The position numbers and the translations under genes were made by a program. A DNA stretch of 64,000 bases from Symbiodinium natans (lineage: Eukaryota > Sar > Dinophyceae > Suessiales > Symbiodiniaceae): assembly GCA_905221605.1 (NCBI GenBank), contig CAJNDS010002566.1, positions 114,501 to 178,500 of the forward strand, written 5' to 3'. Every line of letters starts with the position of its first letter. Position 1 is the first letter of the stretch. Below, in pieces: positions 23,791-33,600 of this stretch. The notes under the pieces were generated by a model. The model was not told where the DNA came from. It did not search any database and worked only from the letters and a program-made list of their open reading frames with translations.

Positions 23791-23826
23791 GACAACTGAC
23801 GTCAGCTGGAGCTCCCCGCCGCCGCG

Positions 23827-24135
23827 GTGGCACCACCCCTTGCAGAGGCCCGCAAATCCAAGGATCACATTTTTTTTGTTTCGCACCTTGTTACGCCAGT
23901 CACCCTGATGCCGGCATTCTTCTCTTTGGCTTTGGCTCCTGCCTTGCGTGACCTGCAACCGGAATTTCGGCCCAATGAACAGGCGCTTGCATACCTTGAT
24001 GATGTCTACATCCTCGCCACGCCTGACCGGGTTGCTTTCCTCTACCGTCGCCTTGAGGAATTGATGTGGCAATGGGTTCGCCCGCGTTTGAACGCCTCCA
24101 AAACACGACAACTTGCCATCCCTGCCCCCGTTTGA
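23827..24135 (+). pseudogene. Reverse-transcriptase fragment, family A type
   Basis: A 103-codon open piece with MPAFFSLALAPALRDLQPEF, the catalytic AYLDDVYILATPDRV block and LNASKTR. It matches the palm region of the family A element at 40290-40480 (AMFSLGFGPALRDLQAD, AYLDDAYILASPAR, LNPSKTR). It lies directly before the family B element with no visible boundary motif. Confidence 0.75.
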
Positions 24136-24149
24136 GGACATTCAGCTCG

Positions 24150-25494
24150 GGCGCACTCGAACCCTGAAGCACGTGCCGGCTGGAGCGCGCTACCTGGGGC
24201 CGCGTCCTCACACGCGCACTGGCTGCCGTGACACACCATAATGATTCCTGCGCCTGGAGGGAGCTCCTTATGCTGCTCCAAGCTGTGCTGGATGCCCCCC
24301 CACGACGTGGCAAGAAGCATGCGCGGGCGGCAGCTGCATATACACTGGATCGGCTGCGCCGCTGGGAGGATGGCGCTCGTCAGGAGCTTTGGGATACCCG
24401 CTCCCAACCTCGCCGCGGACCTCGCCGTGCCCTCTTTCCAGCAGGACCGCCGGGATATGGCCACGGCGCTGGTTCGTGATGGCTTTGATGGGAAGGCCTG
24501 CGCCACTCTTCTCGCCACTGGTTTGGCGCCGGAAACGGCTGACACCATTGCAGTCCGTGAGCTCCACCCCACACATCCTGACCCTGTCCTTCCTGGTGAA
24601 CACGAGTTGCCTGTTGCGCCGGAGATAGTTCGTGATGTGGTGGGTCGGGCTTTGAGTGCCTTCCCTGCTGCCACTGCTCCTAGCCCTTCAGGTCTCCGTG
24701 CCCAGCATCTCCGCGACGCTTGCTCGCCTGGGGCCTCTGTTGGTTTCCTGGAGCAGCTTGCGGCTGCGGCCAGCCTCCTTGCCCAAGGCCGCGCTTGCAC
24801 TGATGCTGCTGCTGTCATGGCCGGAGCTGGCCTCGTGGTGGTGCCGAAGACCAAGGATGGGGTCCGACCCATCGCGGTCGGGGAGATCCTACGGCGCCTC
24901 ACGGCCAAGAGCCTCATGAGCCTCGTAAAGGAGCCCGCCCGCCAGCACTTTTTCCCTGCGCAGCTCGGTGTTGCGTTCCCGGCGGGTGTGGAGGTTGTGG
25001 TCCACACCGTCCGCTCCTGGGTCGCACGCCACTCGGCCTCTGACTTTAAGGTCATGCTCAAGTTGGACTTCCGGAATGCCTGCAACACCGTCAGCCGTCA
25101 GGAGGTCATGGTTGTTATCGTTGCTGATTTCCCTGCCTTGGCGCGGTGGGTTGCTTGGTGCTACTCGCGCCCGAGGCAACCTGGTGTTTGGGGAGACGGT
25201 CTCTGCTGGCGTCCAGCAAGGCGACCCAATCGGCTCCTTGCTTTGGCAGCAGCATGCAGCAGCCATCCAGCCGCTCGCAGTGGAGCTCCGGGGCGCCCTC
25301 TCGACCTCGCTAAATTCTACTAGGATGACGGGGTCATCGCTGGTGATGCCCGAGCTGTGAAGGAGGCCCTTTTGCACATCCAACGGTGGGCTGCTGAGAT
25401 GGGACTGTCCCTTAACCTGGCGAAGTGCGCACTTCAGAGGGAGAGCTGATGGCCCACTTACCCCACACACTCCTCCGGAGACCCGATGGCGCCA
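24150..25494 (+). pseudogene. Family B retroelement, 5' part (linker and reverse transcriptase, broken)
   Basis: Begins LKHVPAGARYLWGR and AWRELLMLLQAVLDAP, changes frame near 24400, and then runs through an RT domain: SPSGLRAQHLRDAC, VVPKTKDGVRPIAVGEILRR, LKLDFRNACNTVSR, GVQQGDPIGSLL, and the catalytic Y-x-DD site at about 25315-25329. Two compensating frameshifts (about 25170 and 25300) surround the GVQQGDP block. The codon between Y and DD is TAG. The reading frame continues as VIAGDARAVKEALLHIQRWA until the LINE insertion at 25495. Together with 28002-28740 it forms one element split by that insertion. Confidence 0.75.
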
Positions 25495-25506
25495 GCTGCG
25501 TGCAGC
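25495..25506. repeat. Target-site duplication, left copy
   Basis: GCTGCGTGCAGC, identical to 27990-28001. It brackets the minus-strand LINE. Confidence 0.85.
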
Positions 25507-25530
25507 TTTTTCGCTTTCGCTTTCGCTTTC
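25507..25530. repeat. Hexanucleotide tail of the LINE, (GCGAAA)n on the minus strand
   Basis: TTTTTCGCTTTCGCTTTCGC on the plus strand, directly beside the left target duplication. Some LINE lineages end in short tandem repeats instead of poly(A). Confidence 0.8.
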
Positions 25531-25647
25531 GCCCGTTCGGGTCCACGTGAAACATTACAAGCGTCAGACTGTTCCTGCTGCTAGTGGACCACGGTCCTAT
25601 AAGGACATGGGGAATGGGGGCGTGCTTGAGTGTTGGCACGATTCGGT

Positions 25648-27989
25648 CTATACATTCTTAAAGCTTTGTACGTACTGGCTTGCAGCGGGCGGCCAATTTG
25701 CTGTTTCAGCAATATCAGTCCACGTATTCACCGCTGGAAAATTACAGGCTGCAAAACTGCGGAGTCGATCATCCCACTTCGTTAGCGGGCGACCGGGTCG
25801 ACGATGTAGTTGTAAAGCAAAATTTGTTTGCCAGTTGCTTTCTGGACACCATTTGACAACAGCCGCGGCCCAATTGGGAATTCGCAACATTTGGAAAGCG
25901 AAGTTGTACTGACGTCGTGCAAGCTGGCGAGACCAGGTGTCCACAGGGTGTATGTGTAACGCTGCAGTCAGTCTGTGTTTCATCCGACTCATAGTGCTGT
26001 GCCAATCTTCGTTTGCAACTCGCACCCAGCCAACCACAGAGCGAAGCATTCGTCGTTGCAATGCATCCAGTGTATGAATTTGTGACAGAGTCAACGGCAA
26101 TACGTGTAATCCAAACAGAACGGTTGGAGTCAATACTGTATCGAAAAATTTCAATCTCAATGCGATGGACACATGTTTGTTTGTAAGAATATGACGGTGT
26201 TTGCGAAACTTTGCCCATCCCACTTGGAACCTATGTTTGAGTTCTGTCTGACTGCGGCATCGAGGATCTGCACTGATATGTCGTCCCAAGTATTTGTGAA
26301 CGTCGCCTGCAGTCAATACCTCGACCATGTCGTCGCTAACATTGATGTACATGGGTCCGTCTATGTGGGCTGTAGTAATAATTCGGCTTTTTGATGCATT
26401 CAAATGCAAACCGATCTTTCCAAGTTCTTGTACGAGGCATTCGATCATATATACAAGCTCCTGCCAAGATTTTGCGTAAATCATGATGTCATCAGCGTAT
26501 CGGATGTTTGTGAGTCGTTCGACTGCTCCAACGTCAAGACCATGCTCCATCAGTCGTTGTTTCCACTGTCGGAAAGCGTGCTCCAAGCCAGCGTTGAACA
26601 AAGCGGGCGACATAACATCTCCCTGTTTCACCCCGCGTTGGACTTCAAATGGGGAACCCTTTTTCACTGATCCAGATTGTGAGCGGTACAATGTTTGCAA
26701 TAAGCTGATGTAGCAGTCGGGCAAACCCTGACATCGCAATGCTTCGAAAAGTGGTTTGAACTCGATGCGGTCAAAGGCCTTCTTCAAATCCAGACTGGCG
26801 CACCAAACGTCGAAATTCCACTCCACAGCTTTGGACAAAACCGTGTCAAGAACAGCAAGCGCGTGATCCACTCCAAGTAATGACCGGAAACCCATTTGAT
26901 CCCAACTCTGTTCACGCTCCAGTAGATCTTGGATTCTCGTATGTACGAGCTTCGAAAAGATCTTGTAGGTGATTTTAAGAACTGCGATTGGTCTCCAATT
27001 TGTTACCATAGACGAATCACCGGGTTTCGGCAACATTTTGAAAAGGGAATGTTGCCACGAAGATTCCAATCTGCCACTGGCCAACATGTTGTTGAAAATT
27101 TGAAGTAAGCATTGGTGAAGATCTCGGCCACCAAATTTGAACATCTCAACGACAAGACCACCGTCATCAGCCCCTCGCTGATTTTTCATGCGCTTCAGAA
27201 CGGCCTGCAACTCCTCCAAAGAAAATGGCAAGATATCCGCAAATGAAGAGTGCGAGGTCTGCTCCCAGGCACTGTCGGTAGAGAATATACCACGAAGATA
27301 CGAGGTAAAATCCTCCGTTGATGGTACTTCTTCAGGGCGATGTTGCTGAGAGTGTTCGGGAGTACGAAGAAGTGATTCCAATCGCTTAAAATCACGACCC
27401 GACGATAAAATGTTCGTCATCTTGTCATTCAATTTGCGTCGCTGGTGCGCTCGAAGGACCTTCCGAATTTGTTTGGAAAGACGTGCGCGTTCAGCAACAG
27501 TTTTGCAATCACGACGACGTCGGAGAAGAAGCTGAAAATTATCATTCGTCCATGGCTCTTCGAGGTCAGAAGCACGACAGGAAGGGGCATTGACTTCCAT
27601 TGCGGATGCGACAACCACATCTTCCAAATCGAGAATATTGTCTGGCTGCTTTTGTTGAAGTTTATCTCGAAGAATTGCATGATAAGAACTCGGATTGTCC
27701 GGGAGCCAGCCTCGTAATCCACATGGCTTTCTGCTTGGTCTGCGTGTGATCGGTGGCACTTGAACTCTGCAGCGTACGGCTCTATGATCGGAACCCATGT
27801 CAAGACTTGTCGTAGGCGCCGCGTCTGAAGAATTGATATTGGAGCTGTGCATAATGAAATCAATTTGGCGTTTCACCCCACTGGAACTACAAAACGTCCA
27901 TGAATCATCGTGCTGCGCGCGATTCGCGAGCACCAACGAAAATTCATTTATCAAGTCTGCAAACAAGTCACCTCGCACTCCCACATGTT
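25648..27989 (-). CDS. LINE ORF2-like protein: partial apurinic endonuclease plus reverse transcriptase
   Basis: About 780 codons, uninterrupted to a stop at 25648; the frame extends a few codons into the flanking duplication. Residue numbers count from 28005. The first part is the C-terminal half of an AP-endonuclease: RQIDFIMHSS and, near residues 70-76, DMGSDHRAV with the catalytic SDH. The N-terminal catalytic residues of the endonuclease are missing through truncation. The RT follows: WRPIAVLKITYKIFSKL, SWDQMGFR, ASLDLKKAFDRIE, GVKQGDVMSPALFNAGLE, and the active site RYADDIMIY with YADD at residues 503-506. A thumb and C-terminal region with LDALQRRMLRSVVGW follows. The intact RT frame in a decayed host implies a fairly recent insertion, but the copy lacks a complete endonuclease, so it cannot be autonomous. 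Confidence 0.9.
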
Positions 27990-28001
27990 GCTGCGTGCAG
28001 C
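27990..28001. repeat. Target-site duplication, right copy
   Basis: GCTGCGTGCAGC. Removing the LINE and one copy restores a continuous family B frame across the joint (RQLRAA then QLRNFEILGAP). Confidence 0.85.
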
Positions 28002-28740
28002 GCAACTTCGAAATCCTCGGGGCCCCTGTTGGTGATGCAGCCTACGCTGCGGAACACGCTGCCACGCGCGCCCGCGGCTCATGGAGGCCCTCGCTGAGCT
28101 GGAAGATCCTCAGGTTGGCTTGCGCATGCTGCGCGCTGCTGCCGGCCATTGTAGAATGGTGCACAGCATGCGGTGCTCCCCACCCACTGCCCAGCAGCCG
28201 CGGACTTTGACAGTGCCTTGCGCAGCGCGTTCAGCAGTCTTACTGGCCTGCACCTGGATGGCTCGCAGTGGGCACAAGCTGCCAGGGGCTTTGGGCAGGC
28301 AGGGTTGGGGTTGCGGTCCGTGCTCGCGGACGCTCCAGCAGCCTACCTTGCTTCAGTGGGCGGTTGCGCAGACCTGTGTGCGGCGGTTGAGCCCGGCTTT
28401 GACACCTCCCTCCTCTCTGGGCGGGCGGATGTCCTGGCCGCGCTAGCCGGCTCCAACACTGCTGGGACCGCGGGAAACGCTGCGTGGGAACACCAGCTGG
28501 CCACCTCCATCATCAGTGCCTGCGCAGTCCTGCGTTCGGAGGCGGAGGAGGGTGCTCGCGCCTTTTTGGCAGCGGTGCCTGTGATCGCTGATGCTGCTGA
28601 TGACGCCTGGTGCCCTCGGTGTGATGCCATCCTCGACAGGTTCTCGCTTCATGCGGGCGTCTGCTCCCTGCGCCGCCACACCCTCCGCGACGTCCTTTTC
28701 ACCTGGAAGCCCCTACCAGGGCTTCCGGGGCCGCTGCACG
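28002..28740 (+). pseudogene. Family B retroelement, 3' part (post-RT region and zinc knuckle)
   Basis: Resumes the frame broken at 25494: FEILGAPVGDAAYAAEHAAT, then (frame change near 28080) LMEALAELEDPQVGLRMLRA, FDSALRSAFSSLTG, LGLRSVLADAPAAYLASVGG, and a zinc-knuckle-like WCPRCDAILDRFSLHAGVC followed by RRHTLRDVLFTW. It then ends abruptly at about 28740; the terminal nuclease-like part is missing. Confidence 0.75.
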
Positions 28741-28929
28741 CCTGGCCGCTGCGGCCCTCATGGCTGGATTCTCCATTGTCCAGTCGGCTGCCAAGTTGTC
28801 CTTGCTTCTTGGGTTGGCCTTAAGTCTTGCGCCGCCCTCAGACGTAGTGGCTGGTGTGTCCTTCCGTTTTCCTTCACCCTCAGAAGCAGGGCTGGAGGTA
28901 ACCTCGTTGACTCGTTGCTGTCCGCAGCA

Positions 28930-30545
28930 TGCATTGGCCAAAACACGTGTGTGGAATGCAGCTGGCGATTTTTGAGAGGCTGCAGCAGCTCGCGCCTGAG
29001 TCCCCAGTGTGGGTCGGTGGCCTTGATGCCAGCCCGGAACAGCGCGGCCTCATTGCGCTAGGTGTCCCCATCGGCAGCCCCGCCTTCATTGAGACCCCTT
29101 TGCAGCAGACCCTTGCTCGCCAAGCCGGTCTCCTCCGGGATCTCCCTGCCATCCATGACACTCAAACCTGCTGGCTGCTTCTTTCCTGTTGCGCGGCACC
29201 GCGTGCTCAGTACGCACTCCGGTCCCTTCCACCGGAAGCCACGCGGGCGTTCGCAGCGGGCCATGATCAGGCAGTTCTTGCGTGCCGAAACACACGTTTG
29301 TGCTCCGGTGCGCAGAACGAGCTCCCCCCGTTGCCTGCTCCCGCCGCTTACTGGTCCTCTGGGCCGACGCGCTGCCTGCCATCGCCTCTCGGGACCCGCC
29401 CTTCGCGCGTGCGCTCGTTGACACTTTCGATGGTGTGTCGCCGACGCCCGCGGCCTTGCAGTCCGCGCTCCTACCTCGCGCTCCCTTGTCTGCATCCGGA
29501 TATGCCCCGCCGACCTGGTTTGAGCTGTTGTCGGCCCCCTCCACGCCAGCCAGACGAGGAGGCGGAACCCCAACTTGACACAACACGTGGTTGGCAGCGT
29601 CCTGCTTCCCGGGCTGTTGATGAGTTCTGCTACCGCTCCATCCTGCGGGAGCTTGATCCCTCCTTTGCCGCCTTGCTGGACTCACAAGCCGGCCCCTTCG
29701 CGTCACGGCCAGGCCAACCTGACCTGAATTCTCGCAGGCGCCCTGGCATTTCCGAGTCCTGCTCTTGCGGCGTCTCCGACTCCCCCTGCCGCTCACTGCA
29801 GCCCACTGTCGTTGCAGCCGACGGCAGGACGAGCTCGGTGACCATCTCGCTGCCCCAACTCCGGCGTCTTGCGAGCCAGAGGTGCCCCGCTCGTGCGTGC
29901 GGCAGCTCGCGTCTGCTGCGAGGCTGGTGCGACGGTCGCGACCAACGTCTTGGTGCGGGACCTCAATGTCGTTCCTTCCCGGCAAGACGACCGCCGCATC
30001 GAGGTCATACTGTAGCGAACGGCTTACCTCTGTGGGGAGGGGTCCAAGTCGCGGTTGACGCAACCCTCGTTTCGCCGTTGACTGCAAAAGGCGGACTGCC
30101 GGACCGGAGCAGCCCTGCGGCATGCGCGGCGGGCGAAAGAGCGCACTTACCCAGAACTCTGCACCTCCGGCCGCTGCCGCCTCATCGTCCTCGGCATAGA
30201 GACCGGTGGCAGGTGGTCTTCGGAAGCCGCTATACCTTCCTCCGTCTCCTTGCAGATTGCCGTGCCCGGTCAGCTCCACCACCACTGCAGAGTGCATGCA
30301 TTTCGGCCTACATGCTTCGGTGGTCCGCCCTCCTTGCATTCGCCTCTGCCCGGGCCTTTGCGACCAGCCTGCTCTCCCTCGCCGGTGCTGCCAATGTCGA
30401 TGGAGATCCGCCTCTCCTCAGCGACCTTCTTGCCGAGTCCTCGGCCTCTCCGCTTCTTGCCACCCGCATGCCCCCTACAGGACTTGGTCGACCTGCACAG
30501 GGACCGCGTGACCGGGGTAAAAAGGTGCGGAAGAAAAAAACAAAG
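28930..30545 (+). pseudogene. Family A retroelement, 3' half (frameshifted)
   Basis: Starts inside the RT thumb (LAKTRVWNAAG, then SPVWVGGLDASPEQRGLIAL, GVPIGSPAF) and continues through WLLLSCCAAPRAQYALRSLP, RGWQRPASRAVDEFCYRSI and LLDSQAGPFASR. The zinc knuckle and nuclease-like domain are split over other frames (RRLRLPLPLTAAHCRCSRRQ, DELGDHLAA), ending with LLSDLLAESSASPLLATRMP. The 3' end reads GTAAAAAGGTGCGGAAG and then a run of A at about 30534-30541, as in the other copies. At least three frameshifts; dead. Confidence 0.8.
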
Positions 30546-30669
30546 GGGCACTAGGAAGGAGGCAGTGAACGCACGCGTGACAAGGCGAGTTTCGCTCACA
30601 TACTATTTTTTTTTCCCCCACGCCTTTTTACGAACGGTCGCCGCGGTCCCTGTGCAAGAAGCCTACCAA

Positions 30670-33600
30670 CTACGGGCCGGTTCGAGGCGCCGGGAGGCGG
30701 CTTGCGAGCAGTGCGGGGCCACCGCGGACCTCAGCGAGGACCTCGTGCAGGTCAGGCGCCTCTCCCGCATCGCAGAGGTCACCCCCAGGCGGCAGCTCCA
30801 GGAGGGAGGCCGCATAGGCGCGCATAGCGGCGACCGCGAGGAAGCCGGACCAGCGCTGGACCCAGCCGGCACTGGCAGCGGCCCGGAGCGGCGGCGGGAG
30901 GCTGGAAGCGCGGTGCCGCGCGAGGTGGCGTAGGAAGGAGGCGGCTTCAGCACCGAAGCGCCCGCCAACCTCGACCCCGACAACGACGAGACGCGCCCGT
31001 CGCGCGCTCGCGAGCTCGGGGTATGTTTGGCACCGCTTGCGACGAGCGGCGGCCTGGACTGCCGCGCCAGGGCGTGCGGCGGCGCCCGGCTGCGGCTCGC
31101 CGGCCCGCGTAACCGGGCTGACGATGGTTGCATCAATCGCGAGCTGCGCCCCGTGCCAAAGGGGCAGGCCGTTCGCGACGACCTCAATGCAACGCGCGTC
31201 GCTGACAGGAACATCGATGTTCATGTCAGCGAGCCTGACGTTGCGTGCAACTCGCGCGCCGCTCTCCCGGCAGACGCGGGAGACCGCGTGCTCAAGTGGG
31301 AGGGCTCTGGACGCCAACACACCGGACGTCGCACAGGCTGAGCGGTGGTCTCCCAGCGGGTCGAGGCGGCCTCGGCAACGACAGGTGCGCGGCGCCAAGG
31401 GGAGCGGCAAACGCAGCCGTCGCAGAAGGAGCACCCGGAGGTGGTCGGGGGGCAGGGCGACAGCGGCAGACGTAGGGAGCACTGTGAGGGCACGACCGGA
31501 GTGGGGTCCAGCTTGCGAGAGCAGCAGCGCTCGGGACGCAGGGGTGAGGTGAGAAAGGTGCGTCTCGAGCGCGCGCTCGTCACAAGCAGCGACGGCAGCT
31601 CGCTGCCAGCCGCGCAGGTGGCCGTCCCCGTGCGGAGGGTGAGGCGCGGCAGGCGCGGCCTCAGCGCTCCAGTCAGGCGCCGGAAAGCCAGCCTCACGCA
31701 CTCGTGTTGCGGCCGTGCAGGCGGCGGCAAGGGCTGGTGGCATCCCAGCATGCGGCTCACGGAGGCAAGCTTGCAGCCGCGCTGCATCAGCCGGGAAGCG
31801 CTGGAGCAGCGCAGGAAAGACATCCTGCCAGGAGGCCCAGTAGGCGGCCGGGGCACCGGAGGTGGCAGATCGCAAACCCAGGCCCCCTAACCCAAGCGGT
31901 AGCTGCGCCGTGGCAAGGGCTGCAGCCGGTAGCTCGGGCGCTTCCTCCCCGTAAAGCAAGGTGCGGAGACACGAGGCGATGGCGCGATCATGTTCACGGG
32001 AGTAATCGGCGGTGCAGTGCGGAGGAAGCATACGGAGGAGGTAGTTGGCGCGGGTTGATGCGCAGAAAAGCAGCAGCAACCAGGCCGACTGCAAGTCGCC
32101 GAGTGTGGGGATTCGCTCGAGGAGGGCATCCTGGTTGCGGCGCCGGTCCCGCAAGTGCCGTTGCACAAATGCCTCAGTGCCTAGGGGCGCACCGAGCACG
32201 ACGAGCCCTTGCTGCTCGGGGGGCAAGGTCCAAGCCCCGACCCAAACGCCCGTGGCAGAGCTGGGGTCAGGTTGGAGTGCAGCGAGGTTCGGGGGTTCCT
32301 CCCCTGCTGCGCTCCAAACACGGGTCTTGCCCTGGTTGAGCTGGACCCGGGCATGATCCCAGAGGGCAGCGGCGAGGACACCATAAAGTGTGGCGACGCG
32401 CTCTGGGGAGCAGACGATGTAGATGTCATCCAAGAACGCAAACACCCCTTCGCCTGGCTGCAGCGCAGCTGCAACGGCTTCAAGGGCGGGGTGTTGGGCC
32501 ACCGCATAGAGCGCAGGCATGAGGGGGTCACCCTGCTCTCCGCCCTCGGCTTGCAGGACCTCGTGCTCGGCGCCGGCGTCGTCGGTCCACACGTAGCTGC
32601 TCTCGCTGCCGTAGAATTGGCGGGCGAACGGCAGCAACGGGGCAAGTTGAGGTCGCGAGCGCAGCCCTTCGAGCATGGCCTGACGGGATACATGATCGAA
32701 TGCCCCAACCGCGTCGACTGAGAGGACGGTGGCGCGAGGGTTGCACTCCGTGGCCACCTGGAGCAGCTTGTAGAGCGCCTCGGTGCCCGCGCGCGTGCTC
32801 AAGCCGAACTGGTAGGGCATGCATGCCGCCTGAAGCTCTTCGGCGAAGTGTTGGGCCAAAGTACGGGCGACAAGGCGGCGAAAGGCATCCCCAACCACCA
32901 GGGCGCGGACACGGCCATTCGGCTTCCGGAGCGCGACGATGCGTCCAAGACGCGCGGCTGCCAGGATAGGCGCCGGCACGTCAGCGTTGGCGAACCGGAG
33001 TGCTGCTTGGTGGAGCAGGCTGAAGTCACCGGGGTCGTCCAACATCAAACGAAGGTGTTCATTCGTCATGCCGGAAGGGCCCGCCGCCGACCCTCGCCGA
33101 GCTGAACGCAGATTGGCCAGCAGCAACGTGTCTGGCATGGGACATGGCTCCGCGACATGGTTGAGCACCGCCGGGCTGAGCGGCACCACTGGCGTTTGGG
33201 GTCGGCGGCTGGGATCCCGCAATTCGGCCAGCGTGGCCTCGTTGCCGTCGGCGAGCGGCTCGGCCGTGAGAGCCCGACTCGCTGCGGAGAGCTCTCCGAG
33301 GTGGACGAGCGCTGCAGCCCGCGCCGCGCGACGGTCGGAGTCATCCTCTGCGGGCGAGCGTTGGGCAGGCCGCGCGGGAGTGGAGGGGCAGGCTGCACGG
33401 AGAAGGGAGGGCCACTCGCCGCGGCGGAAAGCATCAGCGCGGCGCTCGATCTCGGCAGGCTCGATGCGTGACTGGCCGGGCTCGCGGTGCAGGAGCATGC
33501 GGGGCGCGAGGAAGAAAAGCTTCCAACCGCGTGCAGCGGCATCCGGCCCAGCGCCGGAGACGGCTTGCTCCAACCCTGTCCGCAGCGCGAAGCGGAGGAC

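Larger units (their letters stand above)
25507..27989 (-). mobile_element. 5'-truncated APE-type LINE inserted in family B element
   Basis: Bounded by perfect 12-bp duplications. Its 3' end (low coordinate, minus strand) finishes in a short (GCGAAA)n tail at 25507-25530 in place of poly(A). Its 5' end is truncated within the endonuclease domain at about 27989, as expected from incomplete target-primed reverse transcription. It carries one long open frame. The composition is more AT-rich than the surrounding element, which also marks it as foreign to its host. Confidence 0.9.
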
